Assembly: GCA_026397715.1 (NCBI GenBank)
Contig: JAPLUN010000420.1
Span: 44,533 to 108,532 of the forward strand
Length of the DNA stretch: 64,000 bases
Source of the DNA: Verrucomicrobiota bacterium
GTDB taxonomy: Bacteria; Verrucomicrobiota; Verrucomicrobiia; Verrucomicrobiales; Verrucomicrobiaceae
Direction: 5' to 3'
In this document: positions 27,071 to 36,212 of the stretch, one piece after another
Layout of the letters: every line of letters begins with the position of its first letter
Position numbering within the stretch: position 1 is the first letter of the stretch
The notes under the pieces: model-generated
Seen by the model: the letters and a program-made list of their open reading frames with translations, nothing else
Told to the model about the DNA's origin: nothing
Databases searched by the model: none
Translations under genes and position numbers: made by a program

Positions 27071-27622
27071 TTACTTGACCCGTGCCTTGAGGATTTCGCG
27101 GAAGGGCTTGCCGTCGAAGCTCAGGTCTTCGAGCACGGCGCGGCCGTTGAACACACGCACCTCGGCGGTGATGCCCTGTACACTTCGAATGTTTTCCGCG
27201 AACCACTTGTCGGCCTCAGGCGCGAGCTTTTCGTTGACGTAGAAGCGGTCGAATGGCCATTCGATCCAGGCCTTGTCTTCGTACACGTAACCTGTTTTTA
27301 CACGGATGTAGTCGCCACTGGCGGGTGGTGTGGGCGAAAGGCTGGAGGCGGTGGCAAAGCCATCGGTCCCGGTGGTGAGCACCGCATAGACCTGCGTGTG
27401 TTGCTTCAGTTCCACGCCCGCTGGCACTGCAGCCTGGCTCTGGCTTGGCCTCACGGCGAGATAGCGACCGCGCAGGGGATCATAGGGATCCGGGGCGCTG
27501 CATTTGAGTTTGATGAGCGTGCCCTTGGCGAGCACCTGCTCATGCGTCCAGATTTGGGACAAAGGGGCGGCCCACTGCGCCAGCACGGCGAGGCCGAAGA
27601 TGATGAGGGGAAGCGTTTTCAT
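27071..27622 (-). CDS. GDYXXLXY protein
   Basis: 183 residues with an N-terminal membrane anchor (LIIFGLAVLAQWAAPL). SGDYIRVKTGYVYEDK matches the GDYXXLXY motif, and FYVNEKLAPEADKWFAEN follows. This family almost always accompanies DUF2157/DUF4401 membrane proteins, and here the DUF2157 gene overlaps it by 4 bases. The function of the pair is unknown; a membrane complex is likely. Confidence 0.82.
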   Translation of the reverse strand: MKTLPLIIFGLAVLAQWAAPLSQIWTHEQVLAKGTLIKLKCSAPDPYDPLRGRYLAVRPSQSQAAVPAGVELKQHTQVYAVLTTGTDGFATASSLSPTPPASGDYIRVKTGYVYEDKAWIEWPFDRFYVNEKLAPEADKWFAENIRSVQGITAEVRVFNGRAVLEDLSFDGKPFREILKARVK

Positions 27623-28953
27623 ACGATAGCGGCTTGTTTCTTTTTGAGCTGACGGCTCATGAGGATGTTGAAGGCCAGGAAGGCCACACCGACGCCGATG
27701 AAGGCCACGCCTTTGGCGAGGAGAGAGAAATGGCTGTCCGCCATGCGGGCGATGATGAGCACGGAGAGAAGCGTGGCCCCGAGACGCGGAGCGCCTTTTT
27801 TGCCGGCAAACTCCAGCACGATGAGCGTGATGCCAATGACGGCGAGATGCAGTGTGACGAGCCAGGACAGGAATGTGCTGTCATACGCATGTTTGCTCTG
27901 GACGAAGGGGATGGTGAGCAAGGGCAGCAAGGCCACGGATGCGATGGCCAGCACCGCCCAGCGCTTGCGCAAGGAGGCCAGCAGCACAAAAACCGCGAGC
28001 ACGGTGAGCAGTGCCCAGCAGCATGGCAATTGCAGGGCATGTGAAGCGCCCTTGAGGATGTCATCGCTCACATCGCGAAAGGTGGCGGCCACGCCATAAC
28101 CGAGCAGCCAGAGCGATCCGAGCACGACCTGCGGCTTGCGACGGATGGGCTCTTCGTTGCCGTTTTGACTGAGCGGAAACAGAGCGAAGGCAGCGGCGGT
28201 CAGTGTCCAGAGCCAGAAAAAGCTTTGGGCGTCATAACCGCTGAAGTAGTCGCTGCTTCGAGGGATGACAAAGATCTCCAGGCTGCAAAAGCCGAAGATG
28301 GCGCTGATCGTCATCACCCAGCGAACGGAGACCGAAAGCGGTGCCTGGTTTTTCCATCCTGGCCAGTAGGGCAGCAGTCCGAGCAGCAGCAGCGGATACA
28401 GCAGCGGGCTGTCAAACCACGGCCTGCCGCGATCGACCTGGTTCACGCTCCAGATCGCGATGGCGATGAGGTAAAAGATCGCCACGGAGTGCGAGCGCAG
28501 CACCCAGGCCAGCGGGAGGCTTAGCAGCATCCACCAGAACAGAAAATCCGGCCAATCGCCGCCGAGATTGTAGATCTGCGAGACAAGGGCAATGCACGCG
28601 CCGGTGGCGAGCGCCTGCAGCAGCGCGGCTGTTTCGCGCACCCAGGCCGAAGAGGCCTCACCACGCTGGAGCACACGGAAACTGAAGAGCTGCGTGAGCA
28701 GCAGCGGCAGAAACGCGAAGAGCAGCCGCACGGGCCGCGAGAAGTCATCCCAGTTGTAGCCGATCACCGCGATCAAGCCGCTGCCGATGAGCAAAGCGCC
28801 GAGCGCGCCCATCACGATCTGCGCCAGTCCCGGCTGGGAGTCGTCCACCGCGTTGCGCTCGCGCAAGGTGCGTGCTGCGTCTGCGGTGAGGAGCCCTTCA
28901 CGTTCCCACTGCGGGAGTTGTTCGAGGAGCCAGCGTTGGTGGGAGGAGTTCAT
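27619..28953 (-). CDS. DUF2157 membrane protein
   Basis: 444 residues, about 12 hydrophobic segments. The first 40 residues are cytosolic and charged (LEQLPQWEREGLLTADAARTLRER), which is the DUF2157 signature, followed by GALLIGSGLIAVIGYNWDDFSR. The GDYXXLXY partner starts inside its stop (4-base overlap), so the two make an operon of two. Confidence 0.85.
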   Translation of the reverse strand: MNSSHQRWLLEQLPQWEREGLLTADAARTLRERNAVDDSQPGLAQIVMGALGALLIGSGLIAVIGYNWDDFSRPVRLLFAFLPLLLTQLFSFRVLQRGEASSAWVRETAALLQALATGACIALVSQIYNLGGDWPDFLFWWMLLSLPLAWVLRSHSVAIFYLIAIAIWSVNQVDRGRPWFDSPLLYPLLLLGLLPYWPGWKNQAPLSVSVRWVMTISAIFGFCSLEIFVIPRSSDYFSGYDAQSFFWLWTLTAAAFALFPLSQNGNEEPIRRKPQVVLGSLWLLGYGVAATFRDVSDDILKGASHALQLPCCWALLTVLAVFVLLASLRKRWAVLAIASVALLPLLTIPFVQSKHAYDSTFLSWLVTLHLAVIGITLIVLEFAGKKGAPRLGATLLSVLIIARMADSHFSLLAKGVAFIGVGVAFLAFNILMSRQLKKKQAAIV

Positions 28954-28986
28954 GGGAGAGATGTAACCGAGCCGAGTTTGAGCGAT

Positions 28987-29280
28987 TCAGCACAAGAAGG
29001 CGAATTGATTAACTCGATGAGTGGATTGGTGGAGATGATTGAGGCGGCTCATTTCAGCGCTTTCCAGAGTGTCAGATGTGGTGCCTTCACTCAGCCCTAA
29101 CTTCCTCTCCTCCAGCTCGCGGTTGATGAACTGAACGTCTACCACAAGCTTTGCCTCCGAACGAAACGCCTCCGGTCTGCCAAGGATGCGGTATTCTTGA
29201 AATTTGGCACCGATGAGTGCGCCGATACAAGCGCAGCCCAGAATGATGCCGAGGCGAAGCAAGAAACGGAAGACAGTCAT
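28987..29280 (-). CDS. Wzz-like remnant, shortest of three tandem paralogues
   Basis: 97 residues. The first 70 match the start of the two larger upstream neighbours: membrane helix, then EYRILGRPEAFRSEAKLVV, and LESAEMSRL. After SAEMSR the similarity stops, and the coiled coil and second membrane helix are gone. I read it as a 3'-truncated copy and doubt it is functional. Confidence 0.6.
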   Translation of the reverse strand: MTVFRFLLRLGIILGCACIGALIGAKFQEYRILGRPEAFRSEAKLVVDVQFINRELEERKLGLSEGTTSDTLESAEMSRLNHLHQSTHRVNQFAFLC

Positions 29281-29288
29281 GGTGAAAA

Positions 29289-29945
29289 TTAACTCTGCCC
29301 GATTTCGACAGACCGGACGCCAGGCGGCAAGGTAAAAGGCGACTTGGGTGACCGGACGATGATCAACCTCAGCACCAGACCGACGAGAGCACCGAGCAAG
29401 CCGCCGCCACCAGCACCGATGGCGATGGGCAGGCGCCAGTCTTCGAAGTACTCCGTGGCAGCAGAAGCGCGTTGCTGCACGGCCGTCAGGGATTGCAGAT
29501 ATTCCTTGGGTGGCGGCGGATTTGACAGACTGTGCGCGTGGATTCGAAAACTGACAAATTCATCAATGAGGGCATCAAGGAACAACCGGGTGCCTTTGGG
29601 CTCCGTTCCAGTCGCGAGGATATTGAAAACATCATTATCCAAGGCCTGAGCGGCGCGGATTGTCACATCACCTGCTTTAAGGCCAGGATTGAGAGCCTTC
29701 ACACGGTTCGAGGCACGACGCTTCAATTCAGGGGATTCAATGGTTTCAATGATGACGTTGATCCTGCCGATTCGCTCTGCTTCATCGCGAATTGGATGAT
29801 GCACGGGAACCACGATGATGGCCTCCGAGCGAAACTCCATGGGCTTGGAAATGATGCGGAGCGCTTGGACGGCGGTGCCGATGCTGGCACCCGCCAGAAC
29901 GCAGCCGAGAATAACGGGGATGCTCAGGAGATTCATGGCGGTCAT
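29289..29945 (-). CDS. Wzz/chain-length-determinant-like protein, mid-size paralogue
   Basis: 218 residues with a first membrane helix (ILGCVLAGASIGTAV), the shared loop ALRIISKPMEFRSEAIIVV and NVFNILATGTEPKGTRLFLDALIDEF, and a final helix DWRLPIAIGAGGGGLLGALVG. Compared with the 343-residue neighbour the long coiled coil between them is deleted. This is the topology of polysaccharide co-polymerases (Wzz/KdpG-type). No polysaccharide polymerase or flippase is nearby. Confidence 0.7.
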   Translation of the reverse strand: MTAMNLLSIPVILGCVLAGASIGTAVQALRIISKPMEFRSEAIIVVPVHHPIRDEAERIGRINVIIETIESPELKRRASNRVKALNPGLKAGDVTIRAAQALDNDVFNILATGTEPKGTRLFLDALIDEFVSFRIHAHSLSNPPPPKEYLQSLTAVQQRASAATEYFEDWRLPIAIGAGGGGLLGALVGLVLRLIIVRSPKSPFTLPPGVRSVEIGQS

Positions 29946-29946
29946 T

Positions 29947-30978
29947 TCATCCGATCACCGCCGGGATCTGCGGAGGCCCGGGAGCGCGCACCAAGATCAG
30001 GCTCAACACCAAGCCGATGAGGCCCCCCAGCAAACCACCGCCACCAGCACCCACGGCGATGGGCAGGCGCCAGTCTTCGACGTTTTCGAGGGCAGGGGTG
30101 GCGCGTTCCTGGATGGCGACATAGTCGGCGGTTGTTGTATTGAATGCGGACTGTATTTTCTCGACCTGTTCGAACAGTTTCTCATAGGCATGCTTGTCCG
30201 TTTCGAGTTTTTCCTGGAGCGTCTTCAATTCATCGAGGGAGGCTTCCCTGCGATCCAGGTCTTTTTCGATGTCGTGAATTTCGGATTCGATGGATTCAAG
30301 CTGGGTTTGCAAGGACGCACGGGAGGCATCGTCGTCTCTCATCGACTTGATCTTGAGACGGAGGTCGTCGCGCTGATTGCGCTGGGAGTTGAGGCGCGGC
30401 ACGAGCCGCTCCAGGTCTGATCTGACGCTGAGCGTGGCTGCCCCCTGAGCACGCGCTTTCTTCAGTTTCTCCGCAGAGTCTTCCATGCGCTTCTGCCGTG
30501 TGATCACCTCTTGAAGAAAATTCTGGAGCACCTTGCCCTGCGCCTGCTCGCGGACACTTTGGCGGAAGGAGATGAACTCATCGAGCAGGGCATCGAGAAA
30601 GATCCTCGTGTATTTGGGCTCGGTGCCGGTGGCGAGGATGTTGAAAATGGCGCTGCCCTTGGTTTGAGCGACACGGATGGACACGTCACATGCTTTAATT
30701 CCGGGGTTCAATGCTTTCACTCGCTCCAAAGCGCGGCGGCTCATTTCAGAGGACTCGATGGTTTCGATGATCGTCCCGTAGAAGTCCTGCTGCTGCTCAC
30801 GCCAGATGATGCTGTCATTGAAGACCATCTGGCCACCGGCGACGAGCTTGGCCAGCGAGCGGAACTCCTGGGGCCTGCCGGTAATGCGCATTGCCTGCAA
30901 GGCGACGCCGATGCTGGCGACAATGAATGCACACACAAAAATGATGAGGAGGCGTGGCAGGATGCGTGAGGAGTTCAT
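29947..30978 (-). CDS. Wzz/chain-length-determinant-like protein, full-length paralogue
   Basis: 343 residues. Helix 1 lies near residues 10-28, then ITGRPQEFRSLAKLV and NILATGTEPKYTRIFLDALL, a coiled coil of about 140 residues (residues 150-290, rich in E, K, R and L) and the closing helix DWRLPIAVGAGGGGLLGGLIG. It is the first gene of the three-gene tandem. Wzz-type proteins set the length of surface polysaccharide chains. The three genes are only 1-8 bases apart, so they form one operon. Confidence 0.75.
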   Translation of the reverse strand: MNSSRILPRLLIIFVCAFIVASIGVALQAMRITGRPQEFRSLAKLVAGGQMVFNDSIIWREQQQDFYGTIIETIESSEMSRRALERVKALNPGIKACDVSIRVAQTKGSAIFNILATGTEPKYTRIFLDALLDEFISFRQSVREQAQGKVLQNFLQEVITRQKRMEDSAEKLKKARAQGAATLSVRSDLERLVPRLNSQRNQRDDLRLKIKSMRDDDASRASLQTQLESIESEIHDIEKDLDRREASLDELKTLQEKLETDKHAYEKLFEQVEKIQSAFNTTTADYVAIQERATPALENVEDWRLPIAVGAGGGGLLGGLIGLVLSLILVRAPGPPQIPAVIG

Positions 30979-31101
30979 GGTTAAATCAATGGAATGCCGG
31001 TTCTGCCAGAATGGCGGCGGTGTGGCCAGATAAATCCGGGGCCTATGACGCAGAAAGATCGTTTCTAGGTTTGTTCAAAAAAATCCCTCGGAGTTCAAAC
31101 G

Positions 31102-31128
31102 AAAAAGCCCAAGCCTTGCGGCTTGGGC
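31102..31128 (-). terminator. Intrinsic terminator downstream of msrA
   Basis: GCCCAAGCC pairs with GGCTTGGGC (9 bp, 4-base loop), and the minus-strand transcript then runs into UUUUU (AAAAA at 31102-31106). It ends leftward transcription from msrA and isolates it from the Wzz genes. A second hairpin (CCGCACTC/GAGTGCGG, 31140-31158) lies between it and msrA. Confidence 0.85.
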
Positions 31129-31177
31129 TGAATCGGAAACCGCACTCGGAGAGTGCGGACCACTTCATGAAGGGAAG

Positions 31178-31846
31178 TTACTTCGCCTCGGGCTTGATCT
31201 TGCCTTTCTCTTCGAGCTTGTGCTTGAACTTCTCGGTCTTGGGATCAACGACGGCGCGGACGTAGCCTTGGTTCGGGTGAAGGGCTTTGAAGTTCTGGTG
31301 ATAGTCTTCGGCGGGGTAGAACTTCTTCAGCGGGGCGATCTCGGTGGCGATGGGGTCTTTCCATTTCTTCTGCACTTCGATCTTGGAGGCTTCGGCGATC
31401 TTGTGCTGCTCCTCCGTGGTGTAGTAGATGGCGGAGCGGTACTGGCTGCCGTAGTCGTTGCCCTGGAAGGCGGTGCCTTTGGGCATGAACTTGCCGTGGT
31501 GCTCGCCGTCTTCCTTGGTCACGCTGGTGGGGTCATGCGCATCCCAGAAGAGGTCGATGATTTCCTTGTAGGTGACGACCGTGGGATCGAACTCGACCTT
31601 GATGACTTCGGCGTGGCCGGTCTCGCCGGTGCAGACGTCTTCATAGGTGGGGTTTTCGGTTTTGCCGCCGGCATAGCCGCTGACGACATTCTTGACGCCC
31701 TTGACGAGGAGGTACTGAGCCTCGACGCACCAGAAGCAGCCACCACCGATGATGGCGGTTTCAGTTTTGGCGGCGTCAGCGGCAGAGGAGGTCGGGGCGA
31801 GGGAGGCCATGAGAAAGAGAGTGAGGAGGGTGAGCGCGGTTTTCAT
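31178..31846 (-). CDS. msrA: Peptide methionine sulfoxide reductase MsrA, exported
   Basis: 222 residues. The active site is GGGCFWC (Cys37 and Cys40), and later YHQNF and GSQYRSAIYY are family motifs. A signal peptide (MKTALTLLTLFLMASLAP) puts it outside the cytoplasm, so it repairs oxidised methionine in envelope proteins. It is followed by a strong terminator, hence monocistronic. Confidence 0.92.
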   Translation of the reverse strand: MKTALTLLTLFLMASLAPTSSAADAAKTETAIIGGGCFWCVEAQYLLVKGVKNVVSGYAGGKTENPTYEDVCTGETGHAEVIKVEFDPTVVTYKEIIDLFWDAHDPTSVTKEDGEHHGKFMPKGTAFQGNDYGSQYRSAIYYTTEEQHKIAEASKIEVQKKWKDPIATEIAPLKKFYPAEDYHQNFKALHPNQGYVRAVVDPKTEKFKHKLEEKGKIKPEAK

Positions 31847-32031
31847 GGGTTAGATACGAACGAGTTGGGTCAGAGAGTCAATCATCCGTCCTGTGAGAGG
31901 CGAAACTTTCGGCGGAATTCCCGAAAAGGGGATGAATGGCCGCAAAGAGCCGCAAAAAAGGGGCAAAAAACCAGAGCAGCGGAGTCTGATACTTTTTTGC
32001 GTTTTCTGGCGGCCATCTCTACTCTGCTCTC

Positions 32032-32412
32032 ATGGATGAACTTTCGACTCTCTGCGCCCGGGTGGGCGAAACCAAGCTGCGCGAGATGGTGACGGCGTTT
32101 TACCGGCGCGTGCGGGTGGATGATGTGATCGGCACGATGTATCCGCCGGATGACTGGGAGAATGCAGAGAAGCGGCTGGCAGATTTCATTGTGTATCGTT
32201 TCGGCGGACCGCAGACCTACATCGAGGAGCGCGGGCATCCGCGACTGCGCGGCAGGCACATGCCGTTTTCCATCGGGGAAGCAGAGCGCGACCGCTGGAT
32301 GAAACTGATGAGCGAGGCGATGACCGAGGTGGCGGTGCCCGACCCCGAGGCGCCCATCATCAGTACGTTCTTTGCGCAGGTGGCGGACATGATGCGGAAC
32401 CGTCCGGGCTGA
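32032..32412 (+). CDS. Group II truncated haemoglobin
   Basis: 126 residues. FYRRV (B10 Tyr at about 24), the proximal His76 in RGRHMPFSIG and Trp89 (G8) in DRWMKLM match the group II truncated haemoglobin class, which binds O2 or NO. The 2-hydroxyacid dehydrogenase starts 45 bases downstream on the same strand. Confidence 0.85.
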   Translation: MDELSTLCARVGETKLREMVTAFYRRVRVDDVIGTMYPPDDWENAEKRLADFIVYRFGGPQTYIEERGHPRLRGRHMPFSIGEAERDRWMKLMSEAMTEVAVPDPEAPIISTFFAQVADMMRNRPG

Positions 32413-32457
32413 ATCGCTGCTTGTCAGGCGGGGCTGTCGCAGGATGATAGCCACCCC

Positions 32458-33396
32458 ATGGAAAAGACCCCTGTCCTCATTCTCGCTCCGTTGCCAGATT
32501 TCCTCATGCAGCCGCTGCTGGCGGCGCATGTGTGTCATGATTACTTCCATGCGGCGGACAAGGCGGCGCTGCTGGGAAAGGTGGGTGCGGAGATCCGGGG
32601 CATCGTGATGGCCGGGGGCAGTGTGTCGCCTGTGCCATTGCTGGAGCAGCTGCCGAAGCTGGAGATCATCAGCGTGTTTGGCGTGGGGTATGACGGCGTG
32701 CCGGTGGACTGGTGCAAAGCGCATGGCATCCGCGTGACGAACACGCCGGATGTGCTGACGGAAGACGTGGCGGACACGGCGAGCGCACTGGTATTGATGA
32801 CGAGCCGGAAGCTGATCGCGGCGAATCGTTTCCTGCATGCGGGTGCCTGGACAAAGGGTGCCTTCCCACTGGCGCATGCGCTGCATGGCAAGCTGGCGGG
32901 CATCGTGGGCCTGGGGCGCATTGGCAAGGCGATCGCGCATCGGCTGGAAGCGCATGGGATGCGCATCGCCTATCACGGTCGCACCAAGCAGGACGTGAGC
33001 TGGGAGTATGTGGACTCGCTGGTCGCTCTCGCGCAGAAGGTGGACTTTTTGATCGTAGCCTGCCCCGGTGGCGCGGCGACGAAGCACCTGATCAACGCGG
33101 AGGTGCTGACCGCACTGGGCACGAAGGGCACGCTGATCAACATCGCGCGTGGTTCGGTGGTGGATGAGGCGGCGCTGATCACCGCGCTGCAAAACGGCAC
33201 CATTCGCGGTGCGGGGCTGGATGTATTTGAGAATGAACCCCATGTGCCGGAGGCGCTGATGCAGTGCGAGAACGCGGTGCTGCTGCCCCACCTGGGCAGC
33301 GGAACGCATGAAACGCGTGCGGAGATGGCCCGGCTGGTGGTGGAGAATCTGGCGGCGCATTTCAGCGGCACAGCGCTGCTGACGCCCGTGTGCTGA
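32458..33396 (+). CDS. D-2-hydroxyacid dehydrogenase
   Basis: 312 residues. The NAD(P)-binding motif is GIVGLGRIGKAIAHRL; NIARGSVVDEAALI gives the catalytic Arg; FENEPHVPEAL and LLPHLGSGTHETR supply the Glu and His of the R-E-H triad. It is probably a glyoxylate/hydroxypyruvate reductase, but substrate specificity in this family is not readable from sequence. Confidence 0.88.
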   Translation: MEKTPVLILAPLPDFLMQPLLAAHVCHDYFHAADKAALLGKVGAEIRGIVMAGGSVSPVPLLEQLPKLEIISVFGVGYDGVPVDWCKAHGIRVTNTPDVLTEDVADTASALVLMTSRKLIAANRFLHAGAWTKGAFPLAHALHGKLAGIVGLGRIGKAIAHRLEAHGMRIAYHGRTKQDVSWEYVDSLVALAQKVDFLIVACPGGAATKHLINAEVLTALGTKGTLINIARGSVVDEAALITALQNGTIRGAGLDVFENEPHVPEALMQCENAVLLPHLGSGTHETRAEMARLVVENLAAHFSGTALLTPVC

Positions 33397-33474
33397 GGTG
33401 TTGTTCGTAGGATTGCCTGTGCGTTTTGGCCGATTGCCTGCTTGCCCTTCAAGCTTGAGCCACTATTAAACTTC

Positions 33475-34065
33475 ATGGGCAAATTCATTCTCGGAGCAGT
33501 TCTCGCCGCCATGGCCGTCTTCGGCTGGGAGGCGGTGTCGTGGACAGCCCTCGGCTGGCATCAAAATGGATTCCGGGCGTTTCGTGATGAATCCAAGGTT
33601 GCCGAAGTGATCAAAGCCAACGTGACCTCCGGCCATGGCATCTATCTGCTGCCTGGCATAGGCGAGGCGCCGAAAATCGCCACCGCGGAAGAAAAGAAAG
33701 CCTTCGAAGCAGAGCAGCAGAAAGCGATGAAGGACGGCCCCTACGTTTATGCCATCGTTCGTCCGGGCAGAGGCGATTACAGCATGGGAATGAACATGAC
33801 TTTGAGTTTCATCCGCTGCCTGATCTGCGCCCTTTTGATTGCGGGTCTGCTTTCCCAGACAGCGTTGTTTTATCAGGCGCGCATTGCCTTCGTGGCAGCG
33901 GCAGGATTGTTCGCCGGCCTGACCGCCGACCTGCCGATGTGGATCTGGTTTGAAAATCCAGGCCGCGATGCGGCGGTGAACATCGCCGATCACTTGATCG
34001 CCTGGGTCATCGGCGGTGCCGTGCTGGGCATCTTTGTGGGCAAGGACCCGGTGGCGGAACGGTGA
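33475..34065 (+). CDS. Hypothetical membrane protein
   Basis: 196 residues from MGKFILGAVLAAMAVFGW (track start is 11 codons earlier). Four hydrophobic helices: one at the N-terminus, then LICALLIAGLLSQTALF, FVAAAGLFAGLTADLPMW and LIAWVIGGAVLGIFVG. A soluble region of about 80 residues with GHGIYLLPGIGEAPKI lies between the first two. Family not recognised. Confidence 0.65.
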   Translation: MGKFILGAVLAAMAVFGWEAVSWTALGWHQNGFRAFRDESKVAEVIKANVTSGHGIYLLPGIGEAPKIATAEEKKAFEAEQQKAMKDGPYVYAIVRPGRGDYSMGMNMTLSFIRCLICALLIAGLLSQTALFYQARIAFVAAAGLFAGLTADLPMWIWFENPGRDAAVNIADHLIAWVIGGAVLGIFVGKDPVAER

Positions 34066-34087
34066 AGATTCCGTCAATCCTCCTCTG

Positions 34088-34153
34088 CCTCTTACTCATA
34101 CTCTTCCTCCCGGAGGTATGGAACCGTCAGGGAGGGGGAGTATGAGTAAGAGG
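34088..34153. terminator. Long inverted repeat between convergent genes
   Basis: CCTCTTACTCATACTC pairs perfectly with GAGTATGAGTAAGAGG (16 bp) across a 34-base loop that itself contains CCTCCCGG. It separates two convergent genes and would act in both directions. No T-tract, so it may be a repeat rather than a terminator. Confidence 0.6.
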
Positions 34154-34160
34154 AGGAAGT

Positions 34161-36131
34161 TCAGGCGGTGACGCCGCTGGTCTTCAGCACGGCCTGCGCC
34201 ACCTCTTCGGGGGTGACCAGGGTCATGCAGTTGTAGTGGCCAAAGGGGCACTCGCGCTCAAAGCAGGGGCTGCACTCGATCTTGTGCTGGATGACGGTGT
34301 GGCGGTCGCCGAGCGGGCCGGTTTCAATCGGGCAGGTGGAGCCGAAGATGCTCACGGTGGGAATGCCCAGCGCTGCCGCCAGATGCATGGTGCCGGTGTC
34401 ATTGGTGAGCAGGAGCTGGCAGCCGCGCAGTTTGACGATGAGCTCGGAGAGGCGTGTTTTGCCCACGAGGTTTTCATGCGGTGCCTGGAGCATGGCGGAG
34501 AGCTTTTCGCCCATTTCCTTCTCCCCGGGTGCACCGAACAATTCCCAGCGGAACTGCGGATGCTGGGCGGAGATTTGATTCACCACGGCAGCAAAGCGCT
34601 CCAGCGGCCAGCGCTTGGCGGGCCCGTACTCGGCACCGGCACAAACGCCGACACGGATGGTGCCATCCGTCGAGACCGGCGGAGTTCCGGCGTCCCACAC
34701 GCCGGGCTGCTCGATGTCGGCACCGATGCCTTTGGCGATGCGCAGGTAGCGGTGCGCATGGTGCTCCTTGCTTCCTTTGGCCGGGCCGCCCTTGATGATT
34801 TGATTGAGCAGTTTCGAGCGTAAAGAGCCTTTCACCCCGACGCGGCGGGGAACGCCAGCGAGCCAGATTTCCAGCGTGCTGCGCGTGGAGTTGGTGCAGA
34901 AAACGGCGGCATCAAACTTCACCCCAGTGGCCTTGATGCGCCTGGCCACGGCGAAGAGGCCTTCTTTGGCGGGCTTACCGATGTAGCGCGAGACTTCAGG
35001 CATGGAGAGCCATAGCTCCGCCAGTTTGTCCGGGCCGAGAATGGTGATCTTCATGTCCGGGCGGCCGCGTTTGATGGCGCGCACCATGGGGAAGGCCATG
35101 CAGGCATCTCCGAGCCAATTGGGGCTGCGGATGAGCAGCTCAAAGGGCTGCAGGCGGCTCATGTCGTAGCCTGTGGGAAAGGCCACACCGCGACGATAAT
35201 CGGCCAGCAGGAATCGCGGCTTCGGCAGCTTCCAGCGGTTGTGCACCCAGAACCAGCTGGCTGGCTGCTCGCGGATCAGCTTCTCCACGGCGGCATTGAT
35301 CGCCAAAGTCAGGCCATCGGCATTGGGTTGCGATTCATCGGCTTTGACCTCCGGTGCGCAGACCAAGCGCCAGCGCGCCGGGCCGTCATTGTAAACCATC
35401 ATGGGCAGCACCACCGCATCCGTGCGGATGGCCATGAGCGCCGCGATGGTGGTGGTGGAGGCCAGGCGGTCGAAGAAAGGGCACCACAGGCCGTGATCTC
35501 CGGCGTGCTGATCCACCAGCACACCGACCTGACCGGCTTCGCGCATGAACTTCATGGGGGCGTTGAACCCGGCCTGGCGGTCAAACAGCGCATAGCCCAG
35601 CTTTTCTCGGCGGCGGAGCACCAGGGCATTGAGCCTGGGATTGTGCAGCGGCTGGTAGATGGCGCCGGCCTTGTGACCGCGCACATACATGGACGGCACC
35701 TGGGTCAGGATTTCCCAGCAGCTGGCATGCAGCACCAGATTCAGCAGCGGACGTTTGCCGTTGTCATAGGCGGCCTGGGCGCGCTCGATGCCTTCGGACC
35801 GCACATGCCTGCAGATCGCGGCCTCGGACATCAGCGGCAGTTTGAAACCGCAGAGCACGTTGGCGAACAGGCTCTTGAAGTGCTCATAGGCGAGGGCCTT
35901 GAGTTCGGCGGGGGATTTTTCGCGGCCAAAGGCGATGTGCAGGTTGTGCAGCGCGAGGCGGCGGTATTTGCCAGCCACCAAATAAGCCACAGCGCCCAGC
36001 ACCCGGCCGGTGAACCACACCACGATGAGCGGCAGCAGCCACAGCACGCCTTCGATGCACCGGAACAGCGCGTAAACCAGCCACTGCACGGTGCGTGTAG
36101 ATAATCTGGCGGATTCTTTGGCGTTGCCCAT
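34161..36131 (-). CDS. Fused lipid A acyltransferase (LpxL/HtrB) and heptosyltransferase (GT9)
   Basis: 656 residues from MGNAKESARL, with AAAGGAAG five bases upstream; the track starts 7 codons earlier. Residues 1 to about 320 are the LpxL/HtrB-type acyltransferase: membrane helix, FGREKSPAELKALAYEHF, LVLHASCWE (the HX4E catalytic motif) and VLVDQHAG. Residues about 330 to 656 are a glycosyltransferase family 9 (WaaF/WaaC-like) enzyme: LLIRSPNWLGDACMAFP, GVCAGAEYGPAKRWP and TNDTGTMHLAAALGIPTVSIFG. The two would be made as one polypeptide, an inner-membrane enzyme acting in lipid A-core synthesis. Confidence 0.85.
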   Translation of the reverse strand: MGNAKESARLSTRTVQWLVYALFRCIEGVLWLLPLIVVWFTGRVLGAVAYLVAGKYRRLALHNLHIAFGREKSPAELKALAYEHFKSLFANVLCGFKLPLMSEAAICRHVRSEGIERAQAAYDNGKRPLLNLVLHASCWEILTQVPSMYVRGHKAGAIYQPLHNPRLNALVLRRREKLGYALFDRQAGFNAPMKFMREAGQVGVLVDQHAGDHGLWCPFFDRLASTTTIAALMAIRTDAVVLPMMVYNDGPARWRLVCAPEVKADESQPNADGLTLAINAAVEKLIREQPASWFWVHNRWKLPKPRFLLADYRRGVAFPTGYDMSRLQPFELLIRSPNWLGDACMAFPMVRAIKRGRPDMKITILGPDKLAELWLSMPEVSRYIGKPAKEGLFAVARRIKATGVKFDAAVFCTNSTRSTLEIWLAGVPRRVGVKGSLRSKLLNQIIKGGPAKGSKEHHAHRYLRIAKGIGADIEQPGVWDAGTPPVSTDGTIRVGVCAGAEYGPAKRWPLERFAAVVNQISAQHPQFRWELFGAPGEKEMGEKLSAMLQAPHENLVGKTRLSELIVKLRGCQLLLTNDTGTMHLAAALGIPTVSIFGSTCPIETGPLGDRHTVIQHKIECSPCFERECPFGHYNCMTLVTPEEVAQAVLKTSGVTA

Positions 36132-36212
36132 GTGGCTTCCTTTATGCCGCAACGCTTCCGGGCACGCAACCGTTCATGCGAGATCAGCGGCGGCGGCTTC
36201 GTTTGGCGAGGC

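Noticed and set aside
31882-33360. 492-codon leftward open frame
   Set aside because: It is antisense to the truncated haemoglobin and dehydrogenase genes, both of which have strong family motifs; its own protein is His/Arg-rich without any domain.
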